This document shows positions 10,622 to 22,489 of a DNA stretch of 64,000 bases, one piece after another. This DNA comes from Madurella fahalii. Its lineage: Eukaryota; Ascomycota; Sordariomycetes; Sordariales. The translations under genes were made by a program, and so were the position numbers. The stretch lies in contig CM056874.1 in the NCBI GenBank assembly GCA_029876055.1, positions 4,960,001-5,024,000 of the forward strand, in the 5' to 3' direction. Each line of letters starts with the position of its first letter. Position 1 is the stretch's first letter. The notes under the pieces were generated by a model. That model ran no database searches. It worked only from the letters and a program-made list of their open reading frames with translations, and was not told the origin of the DNA.

Positions 10622-11914
10622 GTAAGTAGCGCCCTCGCTGCTCTTGCGGGGTCTGTATATACTAATCCTTTCTTAGGCTGAAGATAATGAAGAGCCCGGC
10701 AGTCTCCCTAAGAAGTCTAAAGCTGCCCCTATATCTCCTAGTTCCTTAGTAGGTTTCTAGTACTCCCTTTTCTTACCTTCGCTGCTCCTAACCTACTTCT
10801 CTAGGCCGAAGACGACGTTGTTCCGTCCTCCCTACCCGCCGCCGATACCTCTAAGGCTTGTAACAAGCTCGTTGAAGGCGCCTGCTGTGTTATCCTGTAA
10901 GTATTCCTCCCTCGGCTGCTAGCTCCCCGCTAATTATATACAGCTACCGCTTATGCCTTCGCCGTATACTGAAGAAGGGTCCCTCTGCTAGCTATAAAAA
11001 CTAAAAGAGCTCTAGTATCCGCTATTTCCGCTAATATATACTATAACTATATCTGCCTACCGATAGGTCCTCTCCCTCTTATTTTATATTACTCTTGTAA
11101 CGCTTGTTAGCTAGTATCTGACTGTTTCTAGGTCCCCCCTAATACATTGAATAGGGTAGTCCGGTTTGTAGAAGCCTTCGACTATATAGAATTCCCTGCT
11201 GCTAGTAAGGATATAAGTTAATTTTTTTTTTTTTACTTCTTAGCTATATATTCCTTGCGCCAATAGTGCTTTTCCTTAGGTTGCTAGTCTAGAGGAGGAT
11301 GTCCAAGAGACTGGCAATACCGCCCTATACACCTTTAAGGATTTCTCTACCCTCCGGCCCCGGTCCGCTGAGGTCGCCGCCTACTGTACTAGCGTTAACC
11401 GCACTAGTCGTATACTACGCCTCTACTTGTAAGGAGTTGTTCACAGGTACGTTGAGGGAGTTGGGACACGATATACCAGTACCGATAAGTTAACGATTAT
11501 AGGTAGAAGTCTTTACGAACAGCCTCCTTCTATTGACAGAGACTGATCCTTGCGGATCAGAAGTTCCTCCGCGTGCGCAGCTGCAACGTAGAGTTCCTAT
11601 CTACCAGGTAACGTGACATTATTGTAGGGCATTCGCCCGGTCGTCCTAATTCCGTCAAGAGGCTCTCGTTACACTACTGTAATAGCGGTGTTGCTATAGA
11701 TTCGTCTTTCACTGTCCCTACTACTGCCGGTTCCTCGTCCTTACCCTCAGGCGCTGCTCCTGAGCTCCCCCTCCTATTAGAGGCGCAGACCGCGGTCTTA
11801 ACCAACATCTAGAAGTGCTCAGACGATATAGAGGCACTACTTTCGTATATCGCGGACCACCTTGCCCCTATTATAGAGGAGGGTAACACTGAGGTTGAGA
11901 GTGAGGAGGAGTAG
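10622..11914 (+). pseudogene. Antisense, intron-bearing accessory gene inside the chromovirus
   Basis: This lies between the chromodomain and the 3' LTR, on the strand opposite to gag-pol. Gene-like splice signals appear in order: GTAAGT 10622 with TACTAAT and TTAG ending 10676; exon 10677-10748 (24 codons, AEDNEEPGSLPKKSK...); intron 10749-10804 with CTAAC; exon 10805-10896 (AEDDVVPSSLPAADTSK...); intron 10897-10943 with GTAAGT, CTAAT and CAG; a later exon 11280-11428 (VASLEEDVQETGN...). A last acidic exon at about 11720-11914 ends TEVESEEE then TAG and has one CAG-to-TAG break near 11812. The start and the middle exons are unclear. Codons are CG-rich for this region. I do not recognise the protein. 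A degraded homologue sits at the same place in copy B. Confidence 0.5.
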
Positions 11915-12059
11915 ATAAGGCGCTGTTTAGATACGGGTTTCTCGTAGGTTTTTTAATGCCTTTAGATAAATTAAAGCTTTTTCCCTTACCTAATATACTC
12001 TTATATACTTATACTCTGCACTGCCTTTACGCCTTCGTGAACCTCATTTCGTATACCCT

Positions 12060-15000
12060 TAATAGTAGTCTATTATCTAAATGTTCCTGGGGTTCCTAGG
12101 TATTATCCTTAGGTAGATAGCCCTTCTATTTGATCAGGAACTACCTATTTCTCGCTGAATCCCTATAGTCGATAATAGCTTCTATCTCGTAATACTGCTC
12201 TTATACTTGTTCCTCGCTACCCTTAAATAGCTCGAGTAGGTAATTAGGAAAACTCGATAGATATAATAGCGTTATAGAAGGTCTAGCTCGTATACTATCT
12301 TCCTATCGCCGATAACCTTAAGGATCTTAAAGGGCCCTAGATACTTATCTACGAGTTTGCTGCTTAGACGCCGCTACTTAAGGTACTTTATTGAGAGCCA
12401 GACCTATTGACCAACCTGGAATGCCTTATCTTCCCGCTTTCGATTATACTACTTCTCGTAGTTCCTATTAGTAGCAACGAGGATATCGTAGAGCTTTTTA
12501 CGGCTTGCCGATAAACATCTTACTCGCTTATCCATAGCGGGAACTGAGCTCTTAGGGATTATTATAGGGTCTAGGGGATCTCGGGGGTAGAACCTATAGA
12601 GAAGAAAGGCTAGTATTAACTGCGTTACCGTATAGTAGAAACCGTTATAGGTATACTCTATAGGGCATAGATAATACACCCAATCCGCTTGATCGTAGCT
12701 ATAAAACGTATGTAAGTAGTACTCGAGTATCTAGTTCTGACGCTCCGTCTACCTATCTGTCTGCGGATAATATACAGTATTCAGGTACCGTTTAATACCT
12801 AAGAGCTTATATAAGGTCTTCCAGAAGGAGCTTATAAACAGGCTACCCCTGTCGGACACGATAGACTAGGGAAGTCCAAAGGGTCGGTAGACGTAGTCGA
12901 AGAACAGCTCTACGAAGGCACTTGCTATAAGTATCGCAGTTGTTACGATATAGAGGGCGTACTTCGTAAACTTGTCTACTACGACCAGGGCAGCGTTATA
13001 CGCCTTGCCTATCCGAGGGTCGACGAGGTTAGTAGGCCCGTAATAAAGTCCACTATAATCATCTACTATAGTCCGTCGGGTACTGGCAGCACTGCGAGTA
13101 AGCTGTAAGGGCGGTACATACACGGCTTCGTGCGTTAACAGGTCATACAGTTACCGTTGACGTATACTACTATATCCTCTCTTATAGACGACCAAAGGTA
13201 ATTGCACCTTAGACGCTCCTACGTCTTCCTAAAGCCTCTATAGCCCGCAGTCGGTACGTTGTAATAGCTCTCAATCAGCTTATGCCTGAGGGATAGGGGA
13301 ATATATACTCTACCTTAATAACAGACAAGCCCGTCCTCTCCTTCTCTCCAAGAGCCTTCGCCGCTCCTATACCGCTGCTTGTAAGCGTTAGACTGAAGCT
13401 ATTAATCTTTTAGTTGCTCCTCGAGCAACACTTCTTCTAAAGACAGCTACCCTCCTATCACCTAGGTCCTATGATCTCCGTTTTTAGCACCTACAGCGCC
13501 TACGATAGATATACGGTGATCAGATACAGCCTCATCGTAAGAGTTATTCCATATACGACGGTAGAGGCCCCCAGCACCAAATATAGAACGAAAACTACAA
13601 GACAGCCTATCGGAGGGGCTAGCGCTAGCGATACGTATCTGCTTGTTAGCATCCGATACAGCACCTTCGTCCTTATCTGTGGAGCCGCGGCCACGCTTCT
13701 CGCCGTAGTCCCAGACCTCTTGGACCACAATATTGCTCTAGCCTTCTTGGCTCAACAGCAACCTCTTGAACTCTTCTCTTTCTTACTCAATAACTTCTTC
13801 ATCTTCTGCTGTTCTTATACGTAGCGGCAGCGTAACTGTTAGATAAAATGTAGATTTAGCATTCTACGACTAACAATCGTGGAGCTCCCTACCTTTTGGG
13901 TGTTTAGTGTAGTTGGTAGTTTGCGACAGCAACTGTAGCAGACGGTCGGAGTAGTCTTCGGGCCGCAGCAACAACAGGGTAGGGGCTAGGGTTCTCTTAT
14001 TGCCTACGCTTAATCCTGTCCTACAGGAGTTGAAGTAGCGGGTTCTCAGTGTCTTTACCCGCCTCTTCTTCTTCTATATAGTCTGGTCTACACGAAAGTC
14101 CATTAGCGGGGTTCTAAATACCAGGGCGGTACTTAATAACGAAGTCAAATGCAGCTAAGTCGTCGCTCTAACGTAGTTGCCGCTAACTCGGCCTCTTCTT
14201 AGTCTTCTAGTACTCCAGGTTAAGGTGGTCTATCAGGACTATAACTAGGATCTAAGTATAAAGGAGATACTAGAACCAAGTTCGGAATGCATCGACGAAT
14301 ACAAGCAGCTCCCTATCTCCGGTACCGTAGCACGTTTCTTCAGGCATAAGCTTCCTCGATCTGAAAGCGATAGGGTACCAACGATCCTTATAGAGCTACG
14401 AGAGTACTACTCCAATCGCGTGCTTCGAGACATCTATCTGTATACGGATAGGTAGGGAGGGATTAAAGTACCTAAGGATAGGGGCCTCGCCGAATTTATA
14501 TCTAAGTAGCTCGAACGCCTCGGTTACCTCCTTTATAAGCTCGAATAGGTACTTCTAATCGCTATATAGGAGGTCTATCAAAGGGGTATAAATCTTCGAA
14601 TAGCTCCTAATAAAGCGATAGTAGAACCCTATAAATCCCAGGAAGACTTAAATATCGTATATACTGCAGAGGAGCGGCTACTGTATAACGGACTCGATAC
14701 GGGATAGCTCTATAACAATCCCCTCGGGTAAGATTATATACCCCAGGAGCTCGACTTCAGTAGTATAGAATTAATACTTCTTGAGATTAATATAGAGGTC
14801 AGCTTTCTCCAATCGATTGAGGACTTCTCTTATATACTGCTTATACATTACTTTATCGTCGCTATAGATCAGAATATCGTCTAAATAGACGATACATATA
14901 ACGTCTACTAGCCCAGATAGCACTTAGTTGATATATATCTAGAAGGTCACTAGGGTATTAACTAGCCCTATCGCCATCATACAGAACTCGTAATAGCCGT

Positions 15001-15960
15001 ATCGTATATGAAAGGCAGTCTTCTACTCGTCACCCTCGCTGAGCCTAATACGATAGTACATATCCTTCAAATCAATCTTGGTATAGATCTTAGCCGTTAA
15101 CAGACGGTTAAGGATCTCTCTAATTAGTAGGATAGGTATACAGTTCTTACATGTTACTGCATTCAGCCCTCGGTAGTCGACAACAAGATACATTTCGCCC
15201 CCCTTTTTTGGGACGAATAAGATAGAAGTGCCCATAGGGCTTATAGAGAGTTATATCCAGCCCTTCTCAATAGCAGCCCTAAGCAGCTCGTACAGAGTCT
15301 CAAGTTCTATTACCCCCAACAGGTAAATTCGTCCCTAAGACGGCTATACGTTGTCCACGAGCTCAATACAGTACTTTACCGATGTCTTAGGGAAAGGCAG
15401 AATCCCTAACTTATAGAACAACTTTTCGTATACCCGGTAAGTCTCTAGGAGCTACAGCTGCTCCAGCTTATACGCTATATTAGCGGGGTCCTCGTTAGAG
15501 GTAACAACAGCTGCAAAGGCAAATACCGATCCAACCTACTATTGCTTAGGCTCAATATATAAGCCTACTTGCAGCGCCTCAGGCAGGTAAGCCTGTATCT
15601 TGACCCAGAAGTCGATATCCGGGTTAGCTATTTCGAGCTAGGCTAGCCGAATAGAACGACGAAGGGTTTAATATCCGCGACAATAAAGTATAGGAGATAC
15701 GTCTAGGCTCTGCCTTTACAGTCGACGGCACGTATATAAAGGGGATATACTCCGTAGGTTCGTATAGGTTGATTTTCGATACCGGCAATCTCTACCGATA
15801 GCTCGAAGTACTCAAAGAGGGAGTACTTAGTAAGATAGCTATAGCTAATCAGATTGTAATCTACTCCTAAGTCGAGCATCGCAAGCGCCTTCCAACTTCC
15901 TTATATCCTAACCATCACATCGGACTCTACACAACGAGAGGTGTCCCCAGTATTTATCCT
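12060..15960 (-). pseudogene. Chromovirus pol relic: protease, RT, RNase H, integrase, chromodomain
   Basis: On the minus strand, 15235-15023 gives VPKKGGEMYLVVDYRGLNAV and KIDLKDMYY, the start of a Ty3/Gypsy reverse transcriptase, and YLDD is readable near 14895-14881. An RNase H start (IQIDVSKHAIGVVLS) lies near 14450. Integrase core segments are at 13123-12866 (VVVDKFTKYALYI) and 12679-12449. At about 12125-12065 a chromodomain reads FLIK*KGYLPKDNT*EPQEHL, with both tryptophans turned into TAG. The order matches chromoviruses. Many TAG/TAA stops, mostly from TGG or CAG, inactivate it. Confidence 0.85.
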
Positions 15961-16059
15961 ATTTCTCTATCGCTATAGCTCCTATATATTCCCGTAGAGG
16001 GATCTAGTTCCTACTAGTAGCAGGGTCGTCGCTAGGGTACCGAAGTAATATATGCCCTA

Positions 16060-17405
16060 CTTGATTACAGCGTTGGTATACCGCCTGAAGGCAATTGGTT
16101 AAATAGTACCCCGGCTAATTACAGGTATAGCAGCGTTGTTACTGCTTATCCGCCCTCTCCGGCGCTAGGGGGTTAGACGGCTCCGACTGACAGTTCCTAG
16201 CGATATGGCCCTCCCTTCTGTAGTTATAGCAGACGATATTACGTCCTAGTCGTGCCAGTAGAGCTTAGGTACCTCTCTCAACAGACTCCGGTACCGTAGG
16301 CGGTTCTAGTAGGGGTCATAGTCGGGAGTGGTATCCTGAAGTCCTTTCAACCCGCTAACTATCCTTAATCCGCCAGGCAGTACTTACTAGCTACTAGTAA
16401 GTAGTAGGTAAGGTAGCTTAGCAGGTAATCGCTAGACGAATCTCCCTATAGAACTTCAGGAGGAAGCTAATTACCCGCTAACTCTCCTCTATCTAGTAGA
16501 GGAGGTCGGCAGTAATAGTTATATATCGATCTACGAATTCCGTTACCGTCTCGTCGTCGCACTGATACAGGTTATCAAGCTATATAACCGTAGAGAGGGT
16601 ATACGTCTCCGGATCTAAGAGCTGACTATAAAGGAACTTAACAAATTCCTCCCACGTTACTAGAGCAGAGTCGAAGGAAGGGTCATTTTCCTGCTCAGTA
16701 ATATACTTAACATAGATGTTTTTAAGGTCCTGTATAGGCAACTCACCGTATATATAACGCAATCGCTACTTAGAACGTTACTGAGAAGGCGGAAATTCGC
16801 CTTATAGTCGAAAAGAAAGTTACAAAGAGCGGTTGTATTAGACCTATTATATATAGGATAGATAAGAGATAGGGTCTTCTACGTTATTCCTACCTATACG
16901 ACTGTCCCAAGCTACTAGGGCGATATACCCGTAGGAGTCGTAGGAGCGGGCTTAGGAGGGGTTAAAAGGGCCTCCCGGGATAGATACACTATAGGATTAG
17001 CTAGAGGTGCTGGTTCTAGCACGCATTGATTCTAATAGAGGAGCAGCTCAAACTTAACTCTCTTATAGTATAGTACAGCCTCCCGGTACGCAATAGCAAT
17101 CTACTCGTCGAGCCGTCGTTCCTTATCAAGCAGTCGCTACTGTTATTCAGATAGGGTACGTCCGTCTATATTATAGGAGAGCGGTTAATAAACGGCTCGT
17201 CCGCAAATAGGTCCCCTTAGGTCATACTAAAGGAATTAAGGACCTTAGTATCCGAAATCTCAGGAATATCAGGAAGTTATACGATGCTAGAAGGTTAGCT
17301 ATTCGATATAAGCAAGCCTTCTATTTCGCTTACAAACTAATTGAGAGTAGCGCGCTAACGCCTTAGTGCTATACTCGCCCCGGACGGTCTAGTCGTCTAG
17401 AAGGC
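16060..17405 (-). pseudogene. Chromovirus gag relic
   Basis: On the minus strand, 16762-16580 encodes a 60-residue open piece with F....LVTWEEFVKFLYSQL, the typical capsid helix region of Gypsy gag. Further downstream are nucleocapsid knuckles: CYTCN*PGYYLTNC near 16140-16100 and CYNYRREGHIARNC near 16230-16190 (second cysteine changed to Y). Stops interrupt it throughout. Confidence 0.75.
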
Positions 17406-17408
17406 AAA

Positions 17409-17417
17409 GAGTTTAAC
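17409..17417 (-). promoter_or_regulatory. Primer-binding site of chromovirus copy A (self-priming type)
   Basis: In the sense direction, two bases after the 5' LTR, the sequence is TTAAACTCT. The less mutated copy B site (29238-29247) reads ATTGAACTCT, exactly complementary to AGAGTTCAAT inside the LTRs (complement of 9493-9502 and 17525-17534). Tf1/sushi-type chromoviruses prime reverse transcription with the folded 5' end of their own RNA, and this layout fits that. No tRNA 3' end complement was recognised. Confidence 0.6.
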
Positions 17418-17418
17418 G

Positions 17419-17779
17419 TATAAGAGTCAAGGACCTAAGGGTAGTAGGACCAGAGTGCCTGGGTACGAGTAGTATACACGTAACGTAGGAACAGAATGCT
17501 TGTTAGGGGTAGGATAGTAGTCTTATTGAACTCTATCTCTCTCCTAAGTCCTATCTTCTACCCCCCTCTTTATACCCTACGATAACAGTGTCTAGGCTTA
17601 CTTACCCCGCTCGCTGCCCCGTTATCGACCTTGCTTATACGCTTCTTCGACGCTCCTCTGACGCGATATCCTCGCCCTTCTGGCCTAGCGTTGTTATTGC
17701 TTTTTATGACCCCGCCGGCGCTACGGCTTCGGGGCTTCCGTCCTACGCCCACGCTGACCCTACCTAGCCAGTCTTTATA
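17419..17779 (-). repeat. LTR2, shared by chromovirus copies A and B
   Basis: It starts TATAAGAG and ends TCTTTATA, which are TGTGAGGG and TCCTCACA with G-to-A and C-to-T changes. On its high-coordinate side lies the polypurine tract and accessory region of copy B. On its low-coordinate side lies the primer site of copy A. It is therefore 3' LTR for one copy and 5' LTR for the other. Confidence 0.85.
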
Positions 17780-18108
17780 GAGCCTCCCCCCTTCCAGGCT
17801 ACTGCCCTTAGGAGTTATCCGGGCTATATACTCCTTTGTAGATAGTACTGTCGACAATCCTACCTATAGGCCTTATATATACTAGCTACGTGCCTGCTTG
17901 CCTCGTATAGCGCTCGAGATACTGGATATTGGGATGCTGCCTATAGTGCTTTATTGCGGTCCTCGAGTTGCTGCTACATCGTCTTTCCTTCTTTACCTTC
18001 CTCGCTATATAGGCATTTGTGGCTGCTAGAGCTTGTTATTATATAGATGCTATGGGTTATAAGTATAGAAGTATCAGAGTTATTATATTATATAGTATAG
18101 TAATTGTT

Positions 18109-18290
18109 ATATGGTGAGAGCCCAGATGGGCCAGACGGCAAGAATCCCAGAGGTCATGTGATCTCGGGATTCTGGAACCTTCCCTGGGCACTGGCCCATT
18201 CCTGTCATATATTACTGGGCTTCCGTACCCTTGACAGTGAAGATAGACAACAACGATTTTGATCTCTTTTTTCATTTTCCCACGTAACAG
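18109..18290. mobile_element. 182-bp foldback insertion
   Basis: This is normal-GC sequence inside AT-rich copy B, absent from copy A. It is flanked by TAATTGTT (18101-18108) and TAATTATT (18291-18298), an 8-bp direct repeat with one G-to-A change. The inside folds back: GGGCCAG...AAGAATCCC pairs with GGGATTCT...CTGGCCC. Clear terminal inverted repeats are lacking, so the class is uncertain; an 8-bp duplication would suit a hAT-derived MITE. Confidence 0.5.
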
Positions 18291-18359
18291 TAATTATTTA
18301 GCTATATATTATTACCTTCTCTTAGTCTTCATAATAGTATATATATAGCCTTAATACTT

Positions 18360-19640
18360 AGAAGTAAGGAAAAAAGGGGTTTTACCCAGAAAAAGGAAGC
18401 TAGAGTTAGTAGTATAAGGTAATTACGTTTAGATTATATAGTCATAGTATAGAGGTAGCTCTGCCTTTACTAATTATAGTGTTCTAGCTTAACTATCTCG
18501 AACTTCTTTTTATACTAATTTTTAGCTTTATTTTCGGAAAAAGTAAGTCTCTCCTAGTTCTAGATATAAGGAGAACTTTCTTCTTTATAGTTCCTTTCCT
18601 CTCTTTTTCCTTTATAGTCTTGTTCTTGGACTCTCTTCCCTCTCTCCCCTTGTCTGTACCTCCTATACTTTTCTACCGTTTATTTTATACTTCTGTAGTT
18701 CAGTCTACTAACTACTTAGTATATTATAATTGCTATTCCTGCTCTTACTATACTACTTTTATTCTACTACTTTCGCTTTACTCTCTATACTCTCCACCCC
18801 TCTATTTGGTCTGTTTTATCGGATAAATGCCTTGTAAGTAGTATTTTTACTGCTCCTATAGGGTTTCTATATATACTAACCCCTTTTTAGGCTAAAGAAA
18901 ATAAAGAGCCTAGTGGTCCTTTTAAGAAGCCTAAGATTGCCTCTATATCTCCTAGCTCCTTAGTAGGTTTCTAGTCCTCCCTTTTCTTGCCTTCGCTGCT
19001 TCTAATCTACTTCTCTAAGCTGAAGACGACGTTACTTCTTCCTCTCTAGCCGCTGCTAATACTCCCAAGATCCGTAATAAGCTTATTAAAGGTGCCTACT
19101 ATATTATTTTATAAATATTCCCTCTTCTGCTACTAGTTCCTTGCTAATTATATATAGCTATTACATATACCTCTACTAAATACTGAAGAAGGGTCTCTCC
19201 GCTAGCTGTAAGAACTAGAAGAACTCTAGTACCCGCTACTACTATTATATATACCATAGCTCTATCTGCCTATTAGTAGGTCCTCTCTCTTTTATTTTAT
19301 ACTGTTTCTATAGCACTGATTAGTAGTATCTAACTGTTTCCAGGTCCCTCCTAATTCTCTAGGATTATAGTTCGCTTTATAGAAACCTTCGATTATATAG
19401 AAAACTCTAAGCCCGGTAAAAATATAAGTTTTCTCATTTTACTTCCTAGTTATATATCCCTTATACTAATAGTAATTTTCTATCTAATTTGGTTCTAACT
19501 AATATCTAGAAGCGCTTAGGCGATATAGAGGTACTGCTTTATGTATTATAGACTACTTTACTCCTATTATAGAGGAGGATAATATTAGGGTTAAGAGTAA
19601 ACAGGAGTATATAGAGTGCTATTTAGGTACAGGTTTTTAT
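18360..19640 (+). pseudogene. Degraded copy of the antisense accessory gene in chromovirus copy B
   Basis: It aligns with 10140-11930 of copy A, including the AEDNEEPG-like exon at about 18894-18965 and the acidic last exon at about 19495-19620. Splice signals are still visible in part (GTAAGT at 18835, TACTAAC and TTTTTAG before 18893). Many C-to-T changes and some shortening are present. It shows that the accessory gene belongs to the element family and was not inserted only into copy A. Confidence 0.5.
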
Positions 19641-19819
19641 AGATTTTTAATATCTTTTAGATAATTTGAAGTTTTTTCCTCTATCTTGATATATCCCCTT
19701 GTACATATACTCTATATCGCCCTTATACCTTTAGTAGTAGTTCCTTATATAGGTACTCCCTAGGTTCCTAGGTATTATCCTCAAATAGATAGCCCTTCTA
19801 TTTAATCAAGAACTATCTA

Positions 19820-20310
19820 CAGTCCCTGTCAAAAAGTACGGTCACACTTCCAATTTCCCCGCAAAAACAGCTAAATCTTACCCTTTTTACTTGCTAATAA
19901 ATCAATAGCAAAAGTAGAAAATAAAATAAATAAAGTCATTATAAGATAAGGAATTAGCTAAAGATTGTATCTTAGGTAATTAATTTACAAATTTATAGTA
20001 AAGTGTTCAAGGAGAGGTTATAGAAATATAGATGCTAAAATTCAGTTGGTACTCTGCACCATTTAGCATTGCTTTTCTGGGAGCTTGGCGAGTAAAACTT
20101 TATCTTCAAAGTTTAACCTTATACCCTATCTACTCTAGAAATGTAAAGTATAGAATAACTCAATTATATAATTCTTATAGGAAATTTCTTTCTAATTATA
20201 TCTTTTTTAGAAAATTTTTATCAATGTTGAAGCTCTAAGACGGTGATGTTAGAGTGGTGGGTTTTAGCTGTGATTTGGCAAGTGTGACCAAACTTTTTGA
20301 CTGTGACCCC
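19820..20310. mobile_element. Tc1/mariner-like MITE (491 bp)
   Basis: The insertion is absent from copy A. The ends are long imperfect inverted repeats: left CAGTCCCTGTCAAAAAGTAC..GGTCACACTT; right, reverse-complemented, GGGGTCACAGTCAAAAAGTTTGGTCACACTTG. ACAGCTAAA is shared further in. TA lies at both borders (19818-19819, 20311-20312). There is no transposase; the 68-codon frame at 20032-20238 resembles nothing known to me. About 16 bases of the chromovirus target are missing at the site, or the right border is a few bases off. Confidence 0.65.
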
Positions 20311-22489
20311 TATAGTCGATAATAGCTTCTACTTTATAATACTACTCCTCTAGCTCAAAGTCAACCTTTTTATACTACTCTTAAACTTATTCCTCGTTAC
20401 CGTTAAATAGCTTGAATAGGGGAATTAGGAAAATCCGATAGATATAGTAGTGCTATAGCAGGTCTAGTTTATATACCATCTTCCTATTACTAATAACCTT
20501 AAGGATCTTAAAGGGCCCTAGATATTTATCTACGAATTTACTATTTAGACACTATTAATTAAAGTACTTTATTGAAAGCTAGACCTATTAACAAACCTAG
20601 AATACCTTATCTTCCTACTTTCGATGATACTGCTTTTTATAGTTCCTATTAGTAGTAACGAGGATATTATAGATCCTTTTCTAACTCGCTGACAAGCATC
20701 TTACTTACTTATCTATAGTAGGAACTAGGCTTCTAGGGATTGTTATAGGGTCCAGGGGATCTCGGGGGTAGAACTTATAGAATAGAAAAGCTAGTATTAA
20801 CCGCATTACTATATAGTAGGAACTATTATAGGTATACTCTATAAGGTATAGATAATATACCTAGTCTACTTGATCATAACTATAGAATATATATAAGTAA
20901 TATTTAAGTATCTAATTCTAGTACTCTATCTACCTATCAGTCTACAGGTAATATCTACTTAGATACCGCTTAATACCTAACAACTTATAGAGGGTCTTCT
21001 AGAAGGAGCTTATAAACAGGTTGCCCTTATTAGATATAATAGACTAGAGAAGTCCGAAAGGTCGGTAGATATAGTCAAAGAACAGCTCTATAAAGGCACT
21101 TGCTATAAGTGTTATAGCTATTGCGATATAGAGAGTATACTTTATAAACTTACTTACTTCAACTAGGGTAGTATTATATACCTTATTCGTTCGAAGGTCA
21201 ATCGAGGTCGGCAGACCTGTAATAAGGTCTACTATAATCATCTACTACAGTCTATCAGGTACTAATAGTACTATAAGTAAGCCGTAAGGACAGTATATAT
21301 ATAGCTTCGTATATTAGTAGGTTATATAGTTACTATTAATGTATACCACTATATCCTCTCTTATAGACAGTTAAAAGTAGTTATACCTTAGGCACCCCTA
21401 TATCTTTCTAAAGCTTCTATAGCCTATAGCTAGTATATTATAATAGCTTTTAATTAGCTTATACCTAAAGGATAGAGGACTTTATACTCTACTTTAATAA
21501 TGGACAAACTTATTCTCTCCTTTACTCTAGAAGCCTTTACTACTACTATGCTGCTTCCTCTAAACGTCTAACTGAAGCTATTGATCTTTCTATTACTCTT
21601 TAAATAATATTTTTCTAAAGAGAGCTACTTCCTTTTACCTAGATCCTATAATCTCCGTTTTTAGTACTAGAAGTACCTATAATAAGTACATAGTAATTAG
21701 ATATAGCCTTACTAAAAGAGTTATTCTCTATATAACAGTAAAGGCCCCCGATACCGAATATAATATATAAACTATAATATAGTCCTTTAGGGGAGCTAGT
21801 ACTAGCAATATATATCTACTTATTGGTATCAGATATAGTATCTTCGTCCTTATCTATAGAGCTATAGCCGTACTTCTTACTATAGTCCTAGACCTCTTAG
21901 ATAATAATATTACTCTAACCTTCTTAGCTTCGTAGTAACCTCCTAAACTCTTCTCTTTCTTACTTAATAACTTCTTCATCTTCTACTATTCTATATACAG
22001 TAGTAGTATAACTATAGTAGATAGTCAGAATAGTCTTCAGGCTATAGCGATAACGGGGTAGGGGCTAGAGTTCTCTTATTATCTATATTTAATCCTATTC
22101 TATCTGAGTTGAAGTAGCAGGTTCTCAGCATCTTTACCTACCTCTTCTTCTTCTATATAGTCTGGTCTATATAAAAGTCCGTTAATAGAATTCTAAGTAC
22201 TAAAGTAGTAATTAAGAGTAAAGTCAAATATAGCTAAGTCGTTACTCTAATATAGTTACTATAGACTTAGTCTCTTCTTAGTCTTCTAGTATTCTAAGTT
22301 AAAATAGTCTATTAAGACTATAACTAGGACCTAGGTATAAAGGAGATACTAGGACTAAGTACAGAATATATCGACGAGTATAAATAACTCCTTATCTCCA
22401 GTATTATAATATATTTCTTTAGGTATAAGTGTCTTCGATCTAAAAGTAATAGGATACTAACAATCTTTATAAAGCTATAAAAATACTAT

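Larger units (their letters stand above)
9387..17779 (-). mobile_element. Ty3/Gypsy chromovirus copy A (Tf1/sushi type), full length but decayed
   Basis: This is an 8.4-kb minus-strand element. Its 5' LTR is LTR2 (17419-17779) and its 3' LTR is LTR1 (9387-9747). In sense order it has LTR, self-complementary primer site, gag with zinc knuckles, protease/RT/RNase H, integrase, chromodomain, an antisense accessory gene, polypurine tract and LTR. All coding parts have RIP-type stops. The 5' LTR is also the 3' LTR of copy B, so the two elements are tandem and share it. No matching 5-bp duplication is seen at the outer ends (CGTAT on the left, TAGAG on the right of LTR3). Confidence 0.88.

Noticed and set aside
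9538..17857. A 95-codon frame on the minus strand over each of LTR1/LTR2 (9538-9825 and 17570-17857), open in both copies.
   Set aside because: The two frames match because the LTRs and adjoining polypurine region are copies of each other. The frame crosses the LTR boundary, is broken in the other LTR copies, and has no recognisable domain.
20032..20238. A 68-codon frame inside the Tc1-like MITE.
   Set aside because: No transposase motif; MITEs have no coding requirement and the composition explains the frame.
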